Positions 42,338-50,608 of a stretch of 64,000 nucleotides of DNA are shown here, one piece after another. This stretch comes from Halomonas sp. H10-9-1 (GTDB lineage: Bacteria; Pseudomonadota; Gammaproteobacteria; Pseudomonadales; Halomonadaceae). Location of the stretch: assembly GCF_040147005.1 (NCBI RefSeq), contig NZ_JAMSHO010000001.1, forward strand, positions 1 to 64,000. Direction: 5' to 3'. Under the pieces are notes generated by a model. That model ran no database searches, was not told the DNA's origin, and worked only from the letters and a program-made list of their open reading frames with translations. Numbering within the stretch: the first letter of the stretch is position 1; each line of letters opens with the position of its first letter. The position numbers were made by a program, and so were the translations under genes.

Positions 42338-43306
42338 ATGAGTGAACGCGCGCTGAAGATCGGCGTGGTGATGGACCCCATCGCGGACATCACCTACAAG
42401 AAGGACACCTCCCTGGCCCTGCTGTGGGCCGCCCGGGATCGCGGCGCCACGCTGCACTATCTCGAGCCCGGCGACCTCTTCCTGCGCGATGGCCGCGCCT
42501 ACGGCCGCCTGCGCGACCTCGAGGTGCATCGCGACCCCGGCCACTGGTTCGACCTGGGCGAGCCCGAGCCGCGGCCCCTGGCCGAACTCGATGTGATCCT
42601 GATGCGCCAGGATCCGCCGGTGGATACCCACTTCCTCAATGCCGTGCACCTGCTCGGCTTCGCCGAGCGCGATGGCGTGCTGGTGGTCAACCCTACCCGG
42701 GCGCTGCTGGAGTGCAACGAGAAGCTCTTCGCCCAGCAGTTCCCGCAGTGCTGTGCACCGACGCTGGTCTCCTGCAGCGAGCCCGAGCTGCGCGCCTTCC
42801 ACGCCGAGCACGGCGACGTCATCCTCAAGCCGCTAGATGGCATGGGCGGCAGCGGGATCTTCCACGTCGGCCCCGAGGGGCGCAACCTGGGCGCGGTGAT
42901 CGAGACCCTCACCGAGCGCGGCCAGCGCCAGATCATGGCCCAGCGCTACCTGCCCGAGATCAGGGATGGCGACACCCGCATCCTGCTGGTGGATGGTGAG
43001 CCGGTACCCTATGGCCTGGCCCGGGTGCCCATGGCCGGCGAGACCCGCGGCAACCTGGCCGCCGGTGGTACCGGGGTGAGCCGTGAGCTCACCGAGCGTG
43101 ACCACTGGCTGATCCGCCAGGTGCAGCCGATGATCCGCGAGAAGGGCCTGATGTTCGTGGGCCTCGACGTGATCGGCGACTACATCACCGAGATCAACGT
43201 GACCAGCCCCACCTGCGTGCGCGAGATCGATGATCAGCGCGGCACCGATATCGCCGGCCTGCTGATGGATGCCATCGAGCGTCGTCTGGCAACGGCGCGA
43301 GGCTGA
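42338..43306 (+). CDS. gshB: Glutathione synthetase
   Basis: ATP-grasp ligase that adds glycine to gamma-glutamylcysteine. The 322-residue product has IGVVMDPIADITYKKDTSLA near 8, LMRQDPPVDTHFLNAVHLLG near 87, the ATP-binding DVILKPLDGMGGSGIFHVGP near 161 and FVGLDVIGDYITEINVTSPT near 271. ATG 42338 is chosen; an open extension to 42320 adds only six residues. gshB-tonB-algH-ruvX is a conserved cluster in pseudomonad-like genomes, and all four are present here in the same order. Confidence 0.97.
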   Translation: MSERALKIGVVMDPIADITYKKDTSLALLWAARDRGATLHYLEPGDLFLRDGRAYGRLRDLEVHRDPGHWFDLGEPEPRPLAELDVILMRQDPPVDTHFLNAVHLLGFAERDGVLVVNPTRALLECNEKLFAQQFPQCCAPTLVSCSEPELRAFHAEHGDVILKPLDGMGGSGIFHVGPEGRNLGAVIETLTERGQRQIMAQRYLPEIRDGDTRILLVDGEPVPYGLARVPMAGETRGNLAAGGTGVSRELTERDHWLIRQVQPMIREKGLMFVGLDVIGDYITEINVTSPTCVREIDDQRGTDIAGLLMDAIERRLATARG

Positions 43307-43320
43307 GAGGCGAGGCCGCC

Positions 43321-44238
43321 ATGTCCCTGATCGCCGGCGACCCCATCCAGTATGCCCCGGTCACCCGGCCCTATCGGCGCTGGCTGGCCTGGTCGCTGGC
43401 ACTGCTGCTGCACCTGGCGGTGATCGGCGTGGTGGCCAGCTGGCAGTTCGCCACCCCGCCGGCCGAGCGGAAAAGCCTCGATGTGGTGCTGGTGACCCGC
43501 GAAAGCGAGGCACCGGTGGAGGCCGAGGCCATCGCCGAGGTCGACCAGCAGGCCTCCGGCAGCGAGCAGGAGGAGGCACCGGCAGAGTCGCGCTCCGCCC
43601 CGGTGGAAGCCCCCGTTGCCTCACAGCAGGGGGCTACGGATGTCGACCCCGCCACGCCGGCGGAGCCCGAAGCGGCCGAACGCGTCGCCCCTGAGGCGCG
43701 CCCCGTCGAGGAGGCGCCCCCGGCGGCGGAAGCCGAGGCCGAGAACCCGATGCCGCCCACGCCCCGCGAGGCGCCCCAGGCGGCGGACGCCGAGGCCGAG
43801 CCCCAAGTTGCGGCACCCACCGCCTCGGGACGTGACCTGCTTGCCGACGCCACTCGCAGCATCCGTGAGCAGGGTCTCGCTCCCGAGTCGCCCGGCGATC
43901 CCGGTGCCCCCCGCCAGGCCGCCCAGCGTGCCGCCGAGGCGCGCTATATCGACGACTGGACCCGTCGCGTCGAGGCCTACGGCAATCGCGTGCATCCGGC
44001 GCCGCGTCATCTCCAGGGGCAGCTGCGCATTCGGGTGGTGATCGGCCGCGACGGCGAGTTGCGCCAGGCGGAGGTGATACAATCGTCGGGACATTCCGAA
44101 CTCGACCAGGCGGCGTTGGATACCGTTAACGGTGCCGGCCCCTATCGTCCCTTCGATGCGGGCATGGGCAACCTGGACTCGCTCTCCATCACCCGCGTCT
44201 GGCGGTTCGGCCAAGGCAACAATTTCGGCGTGCGTTAG
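43321..44238 (+). CDS. tonB: TonB family energy-transducing protein
   Basis: Couples the proton-motive force to outer-membrane transporters. The 305-residue product has a short cytoplasmic N-terminus, one membrane helix (LAWSLALLLHLAVIGVVASW near 22), a long Ala/Glu/Pro-rich periplasmic spacer (about 70-205) and a C-terminal TonB domain (LQGQLRIRVVIGRDGELRQA near 226, GAGPYRPFDA near 273). It starts 14 bp after gshB and belongs to the gshB-tonB-algH-ruvX cluster. Confidence 0.92.
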   Translation: MSLIAGDPIQYAPVTRPYRRWLAWSLALLLHLAVIGVVASWQFATPPAERKSLDVVLVTRESEAPVEAEAIAEVDQQASGSEQEEAPAESRSAPVEAPVASQQGATDVDPATPAEPEAAERVAPEARPVEEAPPAAEAEAENPMPPTPREAPQAADAEAEPQVAAPTASGRDLLADATRSIREQGLAPESPGDPGAPRQAAQRAAEARYIDDWTRRVEAYGNRVHPAPRHLQGQLRIRVVIGRDGELRQAEVIQSSGHSELDQAALDTVNGAGPYRPFDAGMGNLDSLSITRVWRFGQGNNFGVR

Positions 44239-44255
44239 GACCGCCGGGGAGTCTC

Positions 44256-44828
44256 ATGCAATCCGTGGAAAACTTCGGCCTGAAAGATCACTTCCTGCTG
44301 GCGATGCCGCACCTGGAAGATCCCAACTTCGCCGGCAGCCTCGCCTACCTGTGCGACCATGACGAGAAGGGCACCATGGGGGTGATCATCAACCGCCCCC
44401 TCGAGCTGACCCTGGAGGCGCTCTTCGAACAACTGGAGCTGGGCGGCGAGGAGAGCCCGCACCGCAACGCGCCGGTCTACTACGGTGGTCCGGTGCACAA
44501 GGACCGCGGCTTCATCCTGCACCGCGGCTCGAGCGCCGACTGGGATTCCAGCATCCAGGTCACCGAGGAGATCGCCCTGACCACCTCCATGGACATGCTC
44601 CAGGCGCTGGCCGCCGGTCGCGGCCCCGAGCACTTCCTGGTGTGCCTGGGCTGTGCCGGATGGGAGTCGGGCCAGCTCGAGGCCGAGCTGCTCGACAACG
44701 CCTGGCTCACCGTGGAGGGGCGCGGCGACATCCTCTTCGAGGTGCCGCCGGAGCAGCGCCTGGGCGCCGCCGCCGGGATCCTCGGCATCGACCTCAACCT
44801 GATGACCCGCGAGGCGGGGCATTCGTGA
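44256..44828 (+). CDS. algH: YqgE/AlgH family protein
   Basis: A 190-residue protein with the family signature NFGLKDHFLLAMPHLEDPNF near 6, GTMGVIINRPLELTLEALFE near 39 and VYYGGPVHKDRGFILHR near 73. In Pseudomonas aeruginosa AlgH is linked to alginate control; the biochemical role is unclear. Located between tonB and ruvX, its usual partners. Confidence 0.95.
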   Translation: MQSVENFGLKDHFLLAMPHLEDPNFAGSLAYLCDHDEKGTMGVIINRPLELTLEALFEQLELGGEESPHRNAPVYYGGPVHKDRGFILHRGSSADWDSSIQVTEEIALTTSMDMLQALAAGRGPEHFLVCLGCAGWESGQLEAELLDNAWLTVEGRGDILFEVPPEQRLGAAAGILGIDLNLMTREAGHS

Positions 44829-44859
44829 ACCGGACGCGACGGATGGCAGGAGGGCGTTG

Positions 44860-45318
44860 ATGGCCAGGCAGGGCGAGCGGTTGATCCTGGGCTTCGACTT
44901 CGGCACCCGACGTATCGGCGTGGCGGTCGGCAACGAACTGCTGGGCAGCGCCCGGGAGCTGGACCCGCTGCCGGCCCGGGAGGGAATTCCCGATTGGTCG
45001 CGGGTCGGGCGGCTGGTGGAGGAGTGGCAGCCGGACCTCTTCGTGGTGGGCCTGCCGCTCACCGCGGCGGGCGAGGAGCAGGAGATGAGCACGCGCGCCC
45101 GCAAGTTCGGCAAGCGCCTGTTCGGCCGCTACGGGGTACCCTGCGAGATGGTCGACGAGCGCGGCTCCACCGGCGAGGCCAAGCTGATCGCCCGGGAACG
45201 CGGCCATCGCGGCAGCTGGCGCGATGAGGGGGTCGATGGCATCAGCGCGGTGCTGATCGTCGAGCGCTGGTTTGCCGCCCGGGAGGGGCTGCCCGGCCAA
45301 GGGCCGGTGCAGCGCTGA
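44860..45318 (+). CDS. ruvX: Putative pre-16S rRNA nuclease RuvX/YqgF
   Basis: RNase-H-fold protein of 152 residues that helps process pre-16S rRNA (also called putative Holliday junction resolvase). It has ILGFDFGTRRIGVAVGN near 9 with the catalytic Asp, FVVGLPLTAAGEEQEMSTRA near 63 and the second acidic motif in VDERGSTGEAK near 100. ATG 44860 with GGAGG seven bases upstream is preferred over TTG 44857. Confidence 0.93.
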   Translation: MARQGERLILGFDFGTRRIGVAVGNELLGSARELDPLPAREGIPDWSRVGRLVEEWQPDLFVVGLPLTAAGEEQEMSTRARKFGKRLFGRYGVPCEMVDERGSTGEAKLIARERGHRGSWRDEGVDGISAVLIVERWFAAREGLPGQGPVQR

Positions 45319-45322
45319 TGCC

Positions 45323-45955
45323 TCAGGCGGCGTCGGGACGCGTGAAGTCCTGCACCGAGACGCCGGCGAACTTCTCCAGGAAGAACACCAGGGTGGCGGG
45401 GTGGTGGAAGCGCTCCTCGAAGCTCTCGCGCTTGGCGTGGCGGCGGCGAGTCACGCTGGCGCGGAACCCGTCGCCGTCGCGGGTCACCGTGACCCGAGAC
45501 TCGCGCTGCCCGTCACTTGCCTCGGCCTGCAGCGGGCCGTCACCCTCCTCCAGCAGCGCCTCCAGCCGCCGGGCGGCCTCGAGCTCCTCGGGCGTGGCCC
45601 AGAGGGCCTGGTCGCGGTCGCCGTAGCGATACAGGATCACCACCAGCAGTACCGAGAAGATCGCGCTGGCCAGCATCCAGGTGAGCAGCTCGCCGGAGAG
45701 CGACAGGTTGAGCACTGCCCACAGCTGCACCACGGCCGCCACCGCCAGCAGCGCCGCCAGGGGGCGCCACATGCGTGGATTCATGAAGCCGCGCTTGAGG
45801 ATATAGCCCCACAATCCCACCACCGCCATGGCCCCCAGGGCCAGCTGAGCCAGCGACAGCGCGGTGCCGCCGCCGGCCAGCAGGGCGATGGCCCCGACCA
45901 GCAGCAGCACGGTGTAGAAGAGTGCCAGGAGCCGATAGGCGCGGTGCAGGTTCAT
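45323..45955 (-). CDS. Membrane protein of unknown function
   Basis: A 210-residue protein I do not recognise. It begins MNLHRAYRLLALFYTVLLLV and has four predicted membrane helices in the first 120 residues, followed by a charged cytoplasmic part of about 90 residues (VTRRRHAKRESFEERFHHPA near 166). ATG 45955 is chosen over the open extension to 45991. It converges on ruvX with a 4-bp gap and lies downstream of pyrB on the same strand. Confidence 0.7.
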   Translation of the reverse strand: MNLHRAYRLLALFYTVLLLVGAIALLAGGGTALSLAQLALGAMAVVGLWGYILKRGFMNPRMWRPLAALLAVAAVVQLWAVLNLSLSGELLTWMLASAIFSVLLVVILYRYGDRDQALWATPEELEAARRLEALLEEGDGPLQAEASDGQRESRVTVTRDGDGFRASVTRRRHAKRESFEERFHHPATLVFFLEKFAGVSVQDFTRPDAA

Positions 45956-46029
45956 GTCGTGGTGCCTCTTGCCGCCAGTGGGAAGGATCATCCCTCAGCA
46001 TAGGCGAGCGCGGCGAAAGTGCGCGTTGC

Positions 46030-47058
46030 TTACAGTGCCGGGTCGTCAACGCCCACGCGCGGCGGCACGAACCAGCGTACCGGGCGCAGCTCCTGCTCGA
46101 TCAGGTTGTCCACCTCCAGCAGGGTGGCGAAGATCGCCATGCGCACCGGGATGCCGTTGTCGGTCTGGCGGAAGATCGCCAGGCGCGGGTCACTGTTGAG
46201 GTCAACGTCGAGGTCGTTGGCCTCGGGTCGGCTGTCGCGGGGTAGCGGGTGCATGACCAGGGTGTCGCGCCCGCAGCGGGCGTCGAGGAAGGCGCGGTCC
46301 ACGGTGAAGTCCCGGGAGAGGCTGAAACCCTCGCTCATCTCGGCGGTGAAGCGCTCCTTCTGGATGCGCGTGGTGTAGACCACGTCCACGTCGGCATAGT
46401 CCTGGGCCAGGCTGTCGCGCTGCTCGATGCGATGCCCCCGGGAGGCGACCAGGTCGACCAGGTGGCTGGGCATCTCCAGCCCCGGCGGCGCCACCAGGGT
46501 AATGCGCATGGGGGCATAGAGCGACAGCAGCTTGATCAGCGAGTGCACGGTGCGCCCGTACTTGAGGTCGCCGGTCATCAGCACGTGGGCGCCGGCCAGT
46601 CCCTTGCCCAGGCGGCTGAACTCCTTGTCGATGGTGTAGAAGTCGAGCAATGCCTGGCTGGGGTGCTCGCCGGGGCCGTCGCCGCCGTTGATCACCGGCA
46701 CATGGGTGGCGGCGGCGAACTCTGCCACCGAACCGAGCTCCGGGTGGCGCATCACGATGGCGTCGCAGTAGCCGCTCATCACCCGGCTGGTGTCGTAGAG
46801 CGACTCGCCCTTGGCCATGGAGGAGAAGGTGAAGCCGGTGGTGTCGCAGACGCTGCCGCCCAGCCGGCAGAAGGCGGCGTTGAAGCTGACCCGGGTGCGG
46901 GTGCTGGCCTCGAAGAAGAGGTTGCCGAGCACCGCCCCTTCCAGCACTCGGGTGACCTGGCGCCGCTGGGCGATGGGCTCCATGCGGGCGGCGACCCGCA
47001 TCAGGTGATCGACATCGTCGCGGGACAGGGAATCGACGGAGAGCAGGTGGTGACTCAT
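46030..47058 (-). CDS. pyrB: Aspartate carbamoyltransferase
   Basis: Second step of pyrimidine synthesis: carbamoyl phosphate plus aspartate to carbamoyl aspartate. The 342-residue protein has the carbamoyl-phosphate loop FFEASTRTRVSFN near 48, GDGPGEHPSQALLDFYTIDK near 125, VLMTGDLKYGRTVHSLIKLL near 157 and HPLPRDS near 268. No pyrI (regulatory subunit) or pyrC-like gene is adjacent, unlike the common ruvX-pyrR-pyrB-pyrC cluster of pseudomonads. ATG 47058 gives the family N-terminus. Confidence 0.92.
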   Translation of the reverse strand: MSHHLLSVDSLSRDDVDHLMRVAARMEPIAQRRQVTRVLEGAVLGNLFFEASTRTRVSFNAAFCRLGGSVCDTTGFTFSSMAKGESLYDTSRVMSGYCDAIVMRHPELGSVAEFAAATHVPVINGGDGPGEHPSQALLDFYTIDKEFSRLGKGLAGAHVLMTGDLKYGRTVHSLIKLLSLYAPMRITLVAPPGLEMPSHLVDLVASRGHRIEQRDSLAQDYADVDVVYTTRIQKERFTAEMSEGFSLSRDFTVDRAFLDARCGRDTLVMHPLPRDSRPEANDLDVDLNSDPRLAIFRQTDNGIPVRMAIFATLLEVDNLIEQELRPVRWFVPPRVGVDDPAL

Positions 47059-47138
47059 CGGCGTGGCCTCGGCTGGGGCGAATGGACGGCCGCTAGTGTA
47101 GCGCCGAGGGCCAGCGGGTTCACCGGTTGTTGAATATG

Positions 47139-47152
47139 GTTTCATATGAAAC
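47139..47152. promoter_or_regulatory. Perfect 14-bp palindrome, candidate operator
   Basis: GTTTCATATGAAAC lies between the divergent pyrB and DUF6455 genes, 84 bp before the latter's start. It resembles parS arms but has CATATG instead of the CACGTG that ParB reads, so a local regulator is more likely. Confidence 0.45.
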
Positions 47153-47157
47153 TTTAT

Positions 47158-47171
47158 ATGATCTGGGTCAA
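47158..47171 (+). promoter_or_regulatory. Possible ANR/FNR box
   Basis: ATGATCTGGGTCAA differs at one base per half from TTGAT-N4-ATCAA. A -10-like GATACT lies where a class II activator site would place it (about 41.5 bp from the expected start of transcription to the site centre). Confidence 0.35.
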
Positions 47172-47235
47172 GGTGCTTTCATGGCTCTGCCACGATACTC
47201 CTCACATGCCATTGCATCACGACAGGAGAGACGCC

Positions 47236-47679
47236 ATGACAACCACAACCACACCCCGCACCGATGCTTCCCGCCAGCCGTGGTGGGCCCGTCTGTCAGA
47301 GCGTTGCTACCGGGCAACTACCCCGCGGCTGGTTCAGGACATGCAGCATGAGGCCGCAGGTACCTACGGCGAGATGCTCGAGGATCTGAATACGCCCCTG
47401 GATGCCCACTTCGAGCGTGAGATGGCGCGCCAGCTTCAGGACGGGCAGCCCTTCGGTTTCGTGCCGGCCAGGACCCTGATGCCGGTGATGATGCAGCGCT
47501 TTGGCCTCCAGGATGGGGAGCTGGCTGCCGACCCGGGATACGACGCAATGCGTGCTACCTGCAACGGCTGCCCAGTCGTTGGCAAGTGCTGGAAAGCCAT
47601 GCGTGCCGGCGCCGATGTGGAAGAGTGCCGCAGCTTCTGCCCCAACGCCGAGGCGTTCGACAGTCGTGCCACACAGTAA
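47236..47679 (+). CDS. DUF6455-like cysteine-containing small protein
   Basis: A 147-residue soluble protein whose C-terminal part has a conserved-looking cysteine set, CNGCPVVGKCWKAMRAGADV near 110 then CRSFCPNAEAF, resembling the DUF6455 family and suggesting metal or iron-sulfur binding. ATG 47236 follows CAGGAGAG at a 5-base spacing. A possible ANR/FNR site upstream suggests oxygen-responsive expression. A clear terminator follows. Function not known. Confidence 0.7.
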   Translation: MTTTTTPRTDASRQPWWARLSERCYRATTPRLVQDMQHEAAGTYGEMLEDLNTPLDAHFEREMARQLQDGQPFGFVPARTLMPVMMQRFGLQDGELAADPGYDAMRATCNGCPVVGKCWKAMRAGADVEECRSFCPNAEAFDSRATQ

Positions 47680-47701
47680 GGCCCTAGCGGCCGCTTCTGA
47701 G

Positions 47702-47727
47702 AGCCCCGGCCTGATGCTGGGGCTTTT
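47702..47727 (+). terminator. Rho-independent terminator after the DUF6455-like gene
   Basis: AGCCCCGGC, CTGAT loop and GCTGGGGCT form a 9-bp stem (one G-U pair) followed by TTTT. It also faces the 3' end of the convergent LuxR-type gene. Confidence 0.78.
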
Positions 47728-47739
47728 CGGTTCTGGTAG

Positions 47740-48522
47740 TCAGATTCGTCGACACAGCCCCAGCAGCTCTGCCTTGGAGCGCACCTCGAGCTTGGCATAG
47801 GCGCGCTTGCGGAAGGTCTCGGCGGTGGAGAGGGCTATTTCGAGCTCGGAGGCGGCTGTCTTGAGGGTATGGCCGTGTAAAAGGAGCAGACAGAGCTCTC
47901 GCTCGCGCTCGGAGAGTGTCTGGAGGGCTTCCGCGTCCTCGTGGCGGGCGGGCAGGGCGGCCGGTCGTGCCTGGCGGTAGTGGCGCCGGATCAGGCTGGC
48001 GATCAGAGGCGTTAGGGCCTGTAAGCCTTCCAGATCATGGTGGCTGAAAGGCCCGCGGGCCAGGTCCCGATAGAGGTTCAGGTAGTAGATGGCATCGGGG
48101 GCAGGGATCACTATGGACGCCTTGTCGGCCAGGTCCGGGAAGGCGAACAGGTGGCTGCGGTAGGCCGGTGACATGTCCTTGGGCATGGGGATCAGTTCGG
48201 CCTCTGCTCGCCCATCACCTGCCTCAAGCAGCTCGTGAAGCCTGGGATAGTTGGGGTCCTGACGGAACAGGCCGCCGGCGTAGAGGCGAGCGAGTCGCCC
48301 GGCAACCTTGGGATAGCGGCTGTTCTCCACCAGCAGGTAAGACATGGCGTCGCCGCGGGTATAGGCGAACAGGATGCACTGCTCGATGCCCAGGCTCCTG
48401 CGGAGCAGGGCGGTAAGGTGATCGCCGAACGACGCGTTGCCGAGCTCGGCCACACAGTCGGCCAGGATAGTCATGAGTGCCGGCCAGTCGGGTGCCTGGT
48501 TATCGGGTAGTCCAGTCGACAT
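47740..48522 (-). CDS. LuxR-type transcriptional regulator
   Basis: A 260-residue protein with a C-terminal LuxR helix-turn-helix (LSERERELCLLLLHGHTLKT near 201 through KRAYAKLEVRSKAELLGL). The N-terminal 190 residues do not resemble an autoinducer-binding or receiver domain that I can name. It is divergent from the first flavin monooxygenase, whose start is 133 bp away, so it is the likely regulator of that gene pair. ATG 48522 is chosen; upstream frame to 48636 is unsupported. Confidence 0.82.
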   Translation of the reverse strand: MSTGLPDNQAPDWPALMTILADCVAELGNASFGDHLTALLRRSLGIEQCILFAYTRGDAMSYLLVENSRYPKVAGRLARLYAGGLFRQDPNYPRLHELLEAGDGRAEAELIPMPKDMSPAYRSHLFAFPDLADKASIVIPAPDAIYYLNLYRDLARGPFSHHDLEGLQALTPLIASLIRRHYRQARPAALPARHEDAEALQTLSERERELCLLLLHGHTLKTAASELEIALSTAETFRKRAYAKLEVRSKAELLGLCRRI

Positions 48523-48654
48523 ATCGGCTACTACCTTGGTCGAGGGGGAAGGGCCAGGCGTCCCCTTTTTCAGGGGACATGAGGGGAGGGTAGCACGGGG
48601 ATACGCTGCGTCCACGTCAGACCACAAAAACCCCAACCCCTGCAGGAGGTGTCC

Positions 48655-50334
48655 ATGCGACCCGCCGGACGCTCAGAGACCGACTCACTCTACTTCGATT
48701 ACCCGTATTTCCCCTTTGTGCGTCCACCTGAACTGGAAGGTGAGGCTGTGCGCCACCCGGTAGCCATCGTGGGTGCCGGCCCCGTGGGAGTGACGGCCGC
48801 CCTGGAACTGGCCCGTCACGGCATCGCCTCCGTGGTGCTGGACGACAAGGACACCGTCAATGACGGCTCTCGCGCCATCTGCATCTCCCGCCACAGCCTC
48901 GAGATCCTGCAGAAGCTTGGTGTCGATGCGCCCTTCGAGCAGAAGGGATTGGGCTGGACCCAGGGGCGTACCTACTTCCGTGATCGTGAGATCTATCGCT
49001 TTCGCATGCCGCACTCCGATCAGGAGCGTTACTACCCGATGTACAACCTGCAGCAGCAGTACATCGAGCAGTTCCTGATCGACAAGGCTCATGCCAGTGA
49101 TCTGATCGAGATGCGCTGGCAGAGCCGGCTCACCGGCGTCAGCCAGAGTGATGACGGAGCCATCCTGGAGGTGACCACGCCAGAGGGGGACTATCGGCTG
49201 GAGTGCGACTACCTGCTGGCCGCCGACGGCGGGCGCAGCCGGATTCGCGAGGCCCTGGGGCTCTCCCTGCATGGCCAGGCCTACGAGGGTCGCTATGTGA
49301 TCGCCGACGTGCGTCTGAAGTCCGACTTTCCGACCGAAAGGCGTGCCTTCTTCCACTCCAAGGCGATGCCCGACACCACCATCCTGGTCCACAAGCAGCC
49401 CGACGATATCTGGCGCATCGACTATCAGCTGGCGTCGGGCGAAGACCCCGAAGAGGCAGTTCTCGAGGAGCGCATTCGTGAGAAGGTCGAGCTGATCGTG
49501 CGTGACGTGATGCACGAGCAGGGTGACTGGGAGCTGGAGTGGTGGAGCCTCTACAAGGCCTACACCCTGGCGCTTGATGACTATCGTCATGGACGCGTGT
49601 TGTTCATCGGCGACAGCGCCCACCTGGTACCGATCTTCGGCGTGCGCGGACTTAACAACGGCCTGGCGGACGCCGCCAATGCCGGCTGGAAGCTGGCGGC
49701 TGTCCTCAAGGGGCAGGCCCCGGATCGGCTGCTGGACAGCTACAGCCCGGAGCGCCGCGGTGCCACCCTGGATGTTTTCGCCAATGCCGGAAAGAGCACG
49801 CGTTTCATGACGCCGCCCACCCGCGGCCATGCGCTGATGCGCGATGCCGCCCTGGCGCTGGCCTACCACAACGACTATGCCAGCGGCTTCGCCAATCCTC
49901 GCCAGGTGACCCCCTATACCTATGCGGAGAGCCCGCTGACCCTGGCCGATGATCCCGCCTTCGAGGCCGGCCCCATCCCGGGGGCGCCGCTGATCAATCG
50001 CCGCCTGGGCGACGATGACTTCTTGCTCGATCATCTCGGCAGCGGCTTCAACCTCCTCCACTTCAGCGAGGATGGACGTATCGACGCGGGACTGGAGCAG
50101 ACGCTCGACGACCTCCGCTCCCGCGGCCTGGATATCACCCTGCAGCGTGCGTCACGCACGCCGGGTGACGAGAAGACCCTGGTCGATGTGGATGGCAGCC
50201 TGTTCGCCGGCTATGGGGCCCGGCCCGGCAGCGCCTACCTGGTTCGCCCCGACCGTCACGTGGCGGCCCGCTGGATGGTGCTCGATCCGGCCGAGTTGAC
50301 CGCGGCCCTGACTACTGCCCTGGGAGGAGAATGA
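48655..50334 (+). CDS. FAD-dependent aromatic monooxygenase (MhpA/MhaA-like), copy 1
   Basis: Class A flavoprotein hydroxylase of 559 residues. It has HPVAIVGAGPVGVTAALELA near 34, the DG motif LLAADGGRSRIREALG near 186, the second FAD motif VLFIGDSAHLVPIFGVRGLN near 315 and the C-terminal thioredoxin-like domain ending in YLVRPDRHVAARWM. This layout fits 3-hydroxyphenylpropionate or 3-hydroxyphenylacetate hydroxylases. It is followed by a small DUF2783-like protein (stop and start almost touching), the MhaAB arrangement of Pseudomonas putida in which 3-hydroxyphenylacetate becomes homogentisate. AGGAGG precedes ATG 48655. The substrate is inferred from nearby hmgA-fahA-maiA. Confidence 0.85.
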   Translation: MRPAGRSETDSLYFDYPYFPFVRPPELEGEAVRHPVAIVGAGPVGVTAALELARHGIASVVLDDKDTVNDGSRAICISRHSLEILQKLGVDAPFEQKGLGWTQGRTYFRDREIYRFRMPHSDQERYYPMYNLQQQYIEQFLIDKAHASDLIEMRWQSRLTGVSQSDDGAILEVTTPEGDYRLECDYLLAADGGRSRIREALGLSLHGQAYEGRYVIADVRLKSDFPTERRAFFHSKAMPDTTILVHKQPDDIWRIDYQLASGEDPEEAVLEERIREKVELIVRDVMHEQGDWELEWWSLYKAYTLALDDYRHGRVLFIGDSAHLVPIFGVRGLNNGLADAANAGWKLAAVLKGQAPDRLLDSYSPERRGATLDVFANAGKSTRFMTPPTRGHALMRDAALALAYHNDYASGFANPRQVTPYTYAESPLTLADDPAFEAGPIPGAPLINRRLGDDDFLLDHLGSGFNLLHFSEDGRIDAGLEQTLDDLRSRGLDITLQRASRTPGDEKTLVDVDGSLFAGYGARPGSAYLVRPDRHVAARWMVLDPAELTAALTTALGGE

Positions 50335-50336
50335 CC

Positions 50337-50546
50337 ATGACCGATACCACACTGCCCTTCGCCGATCTCGAGCAAGTCTACGAACGACTGGCGAATACCC
50401 TGGATGAGCTCCCGGAAAGTGAGGAGCGCCACTTCCTGGCGCAGCTGGCGCTGGCGCTGGCGAATCGCGTGGCGGACGTCGGTCAAGTGATGGCTGCTAT
50501 CGAGGAGGCGCAGGAGGGAACCCTCATCGATCGGGACAGCGCCTGA
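50337..50546 (+). CDS. DUF2783-like small partner protein, copy 1
   Basis: A 69-residue acidic protein with the pattern DLEQVYERLANTLDELPESE then LALALANRVADVGQVMAAIE, shared in spacing with the copy at 55030. It is a likely small partner of the preceding monooxygenase, comparable to MhaB of the 3-hydroxyphenylacetate hydroxylase. ATG 50331 overlaps the upstream stop, but ATG 50337 is nine bases after GGGAGG and is preferred. Confidence 0.72.
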   Translation: MTDTTLPFADLEQVYERLANTLDELPESEERHFLAQLALALANRVADVGQVMAAIEEAQEGTLIDRDSA

Positions 50547-50564
50547 GCGATGTGGAGCAAGAGC

Positions 50565-50589
50565 TGGGCTGGACGCAGTGACCAGCCCA
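50565..50589. terminator. Hairpin between convergent transcripts
   Basis: TGGGCTGG, a 9-base loop and CCAGCCCA form an 8-bp perfect stem between the DUF2783-like gene and the convergent transporter gene. The following T content is low, so termination is plausible but not certain. Confidence 0.5.
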
Positions 50590-50608
50590 TGCTTGGTAGG
50601 CGCTCAGT

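Noticed and set aside
47139..47152. GTTTCATATGAAAC as a seventh parS site
   Set aside because: The central CACGTG is CATATG and both flanking bases differ, so ParB binding is not expected; it is listed instead as a possible operator.
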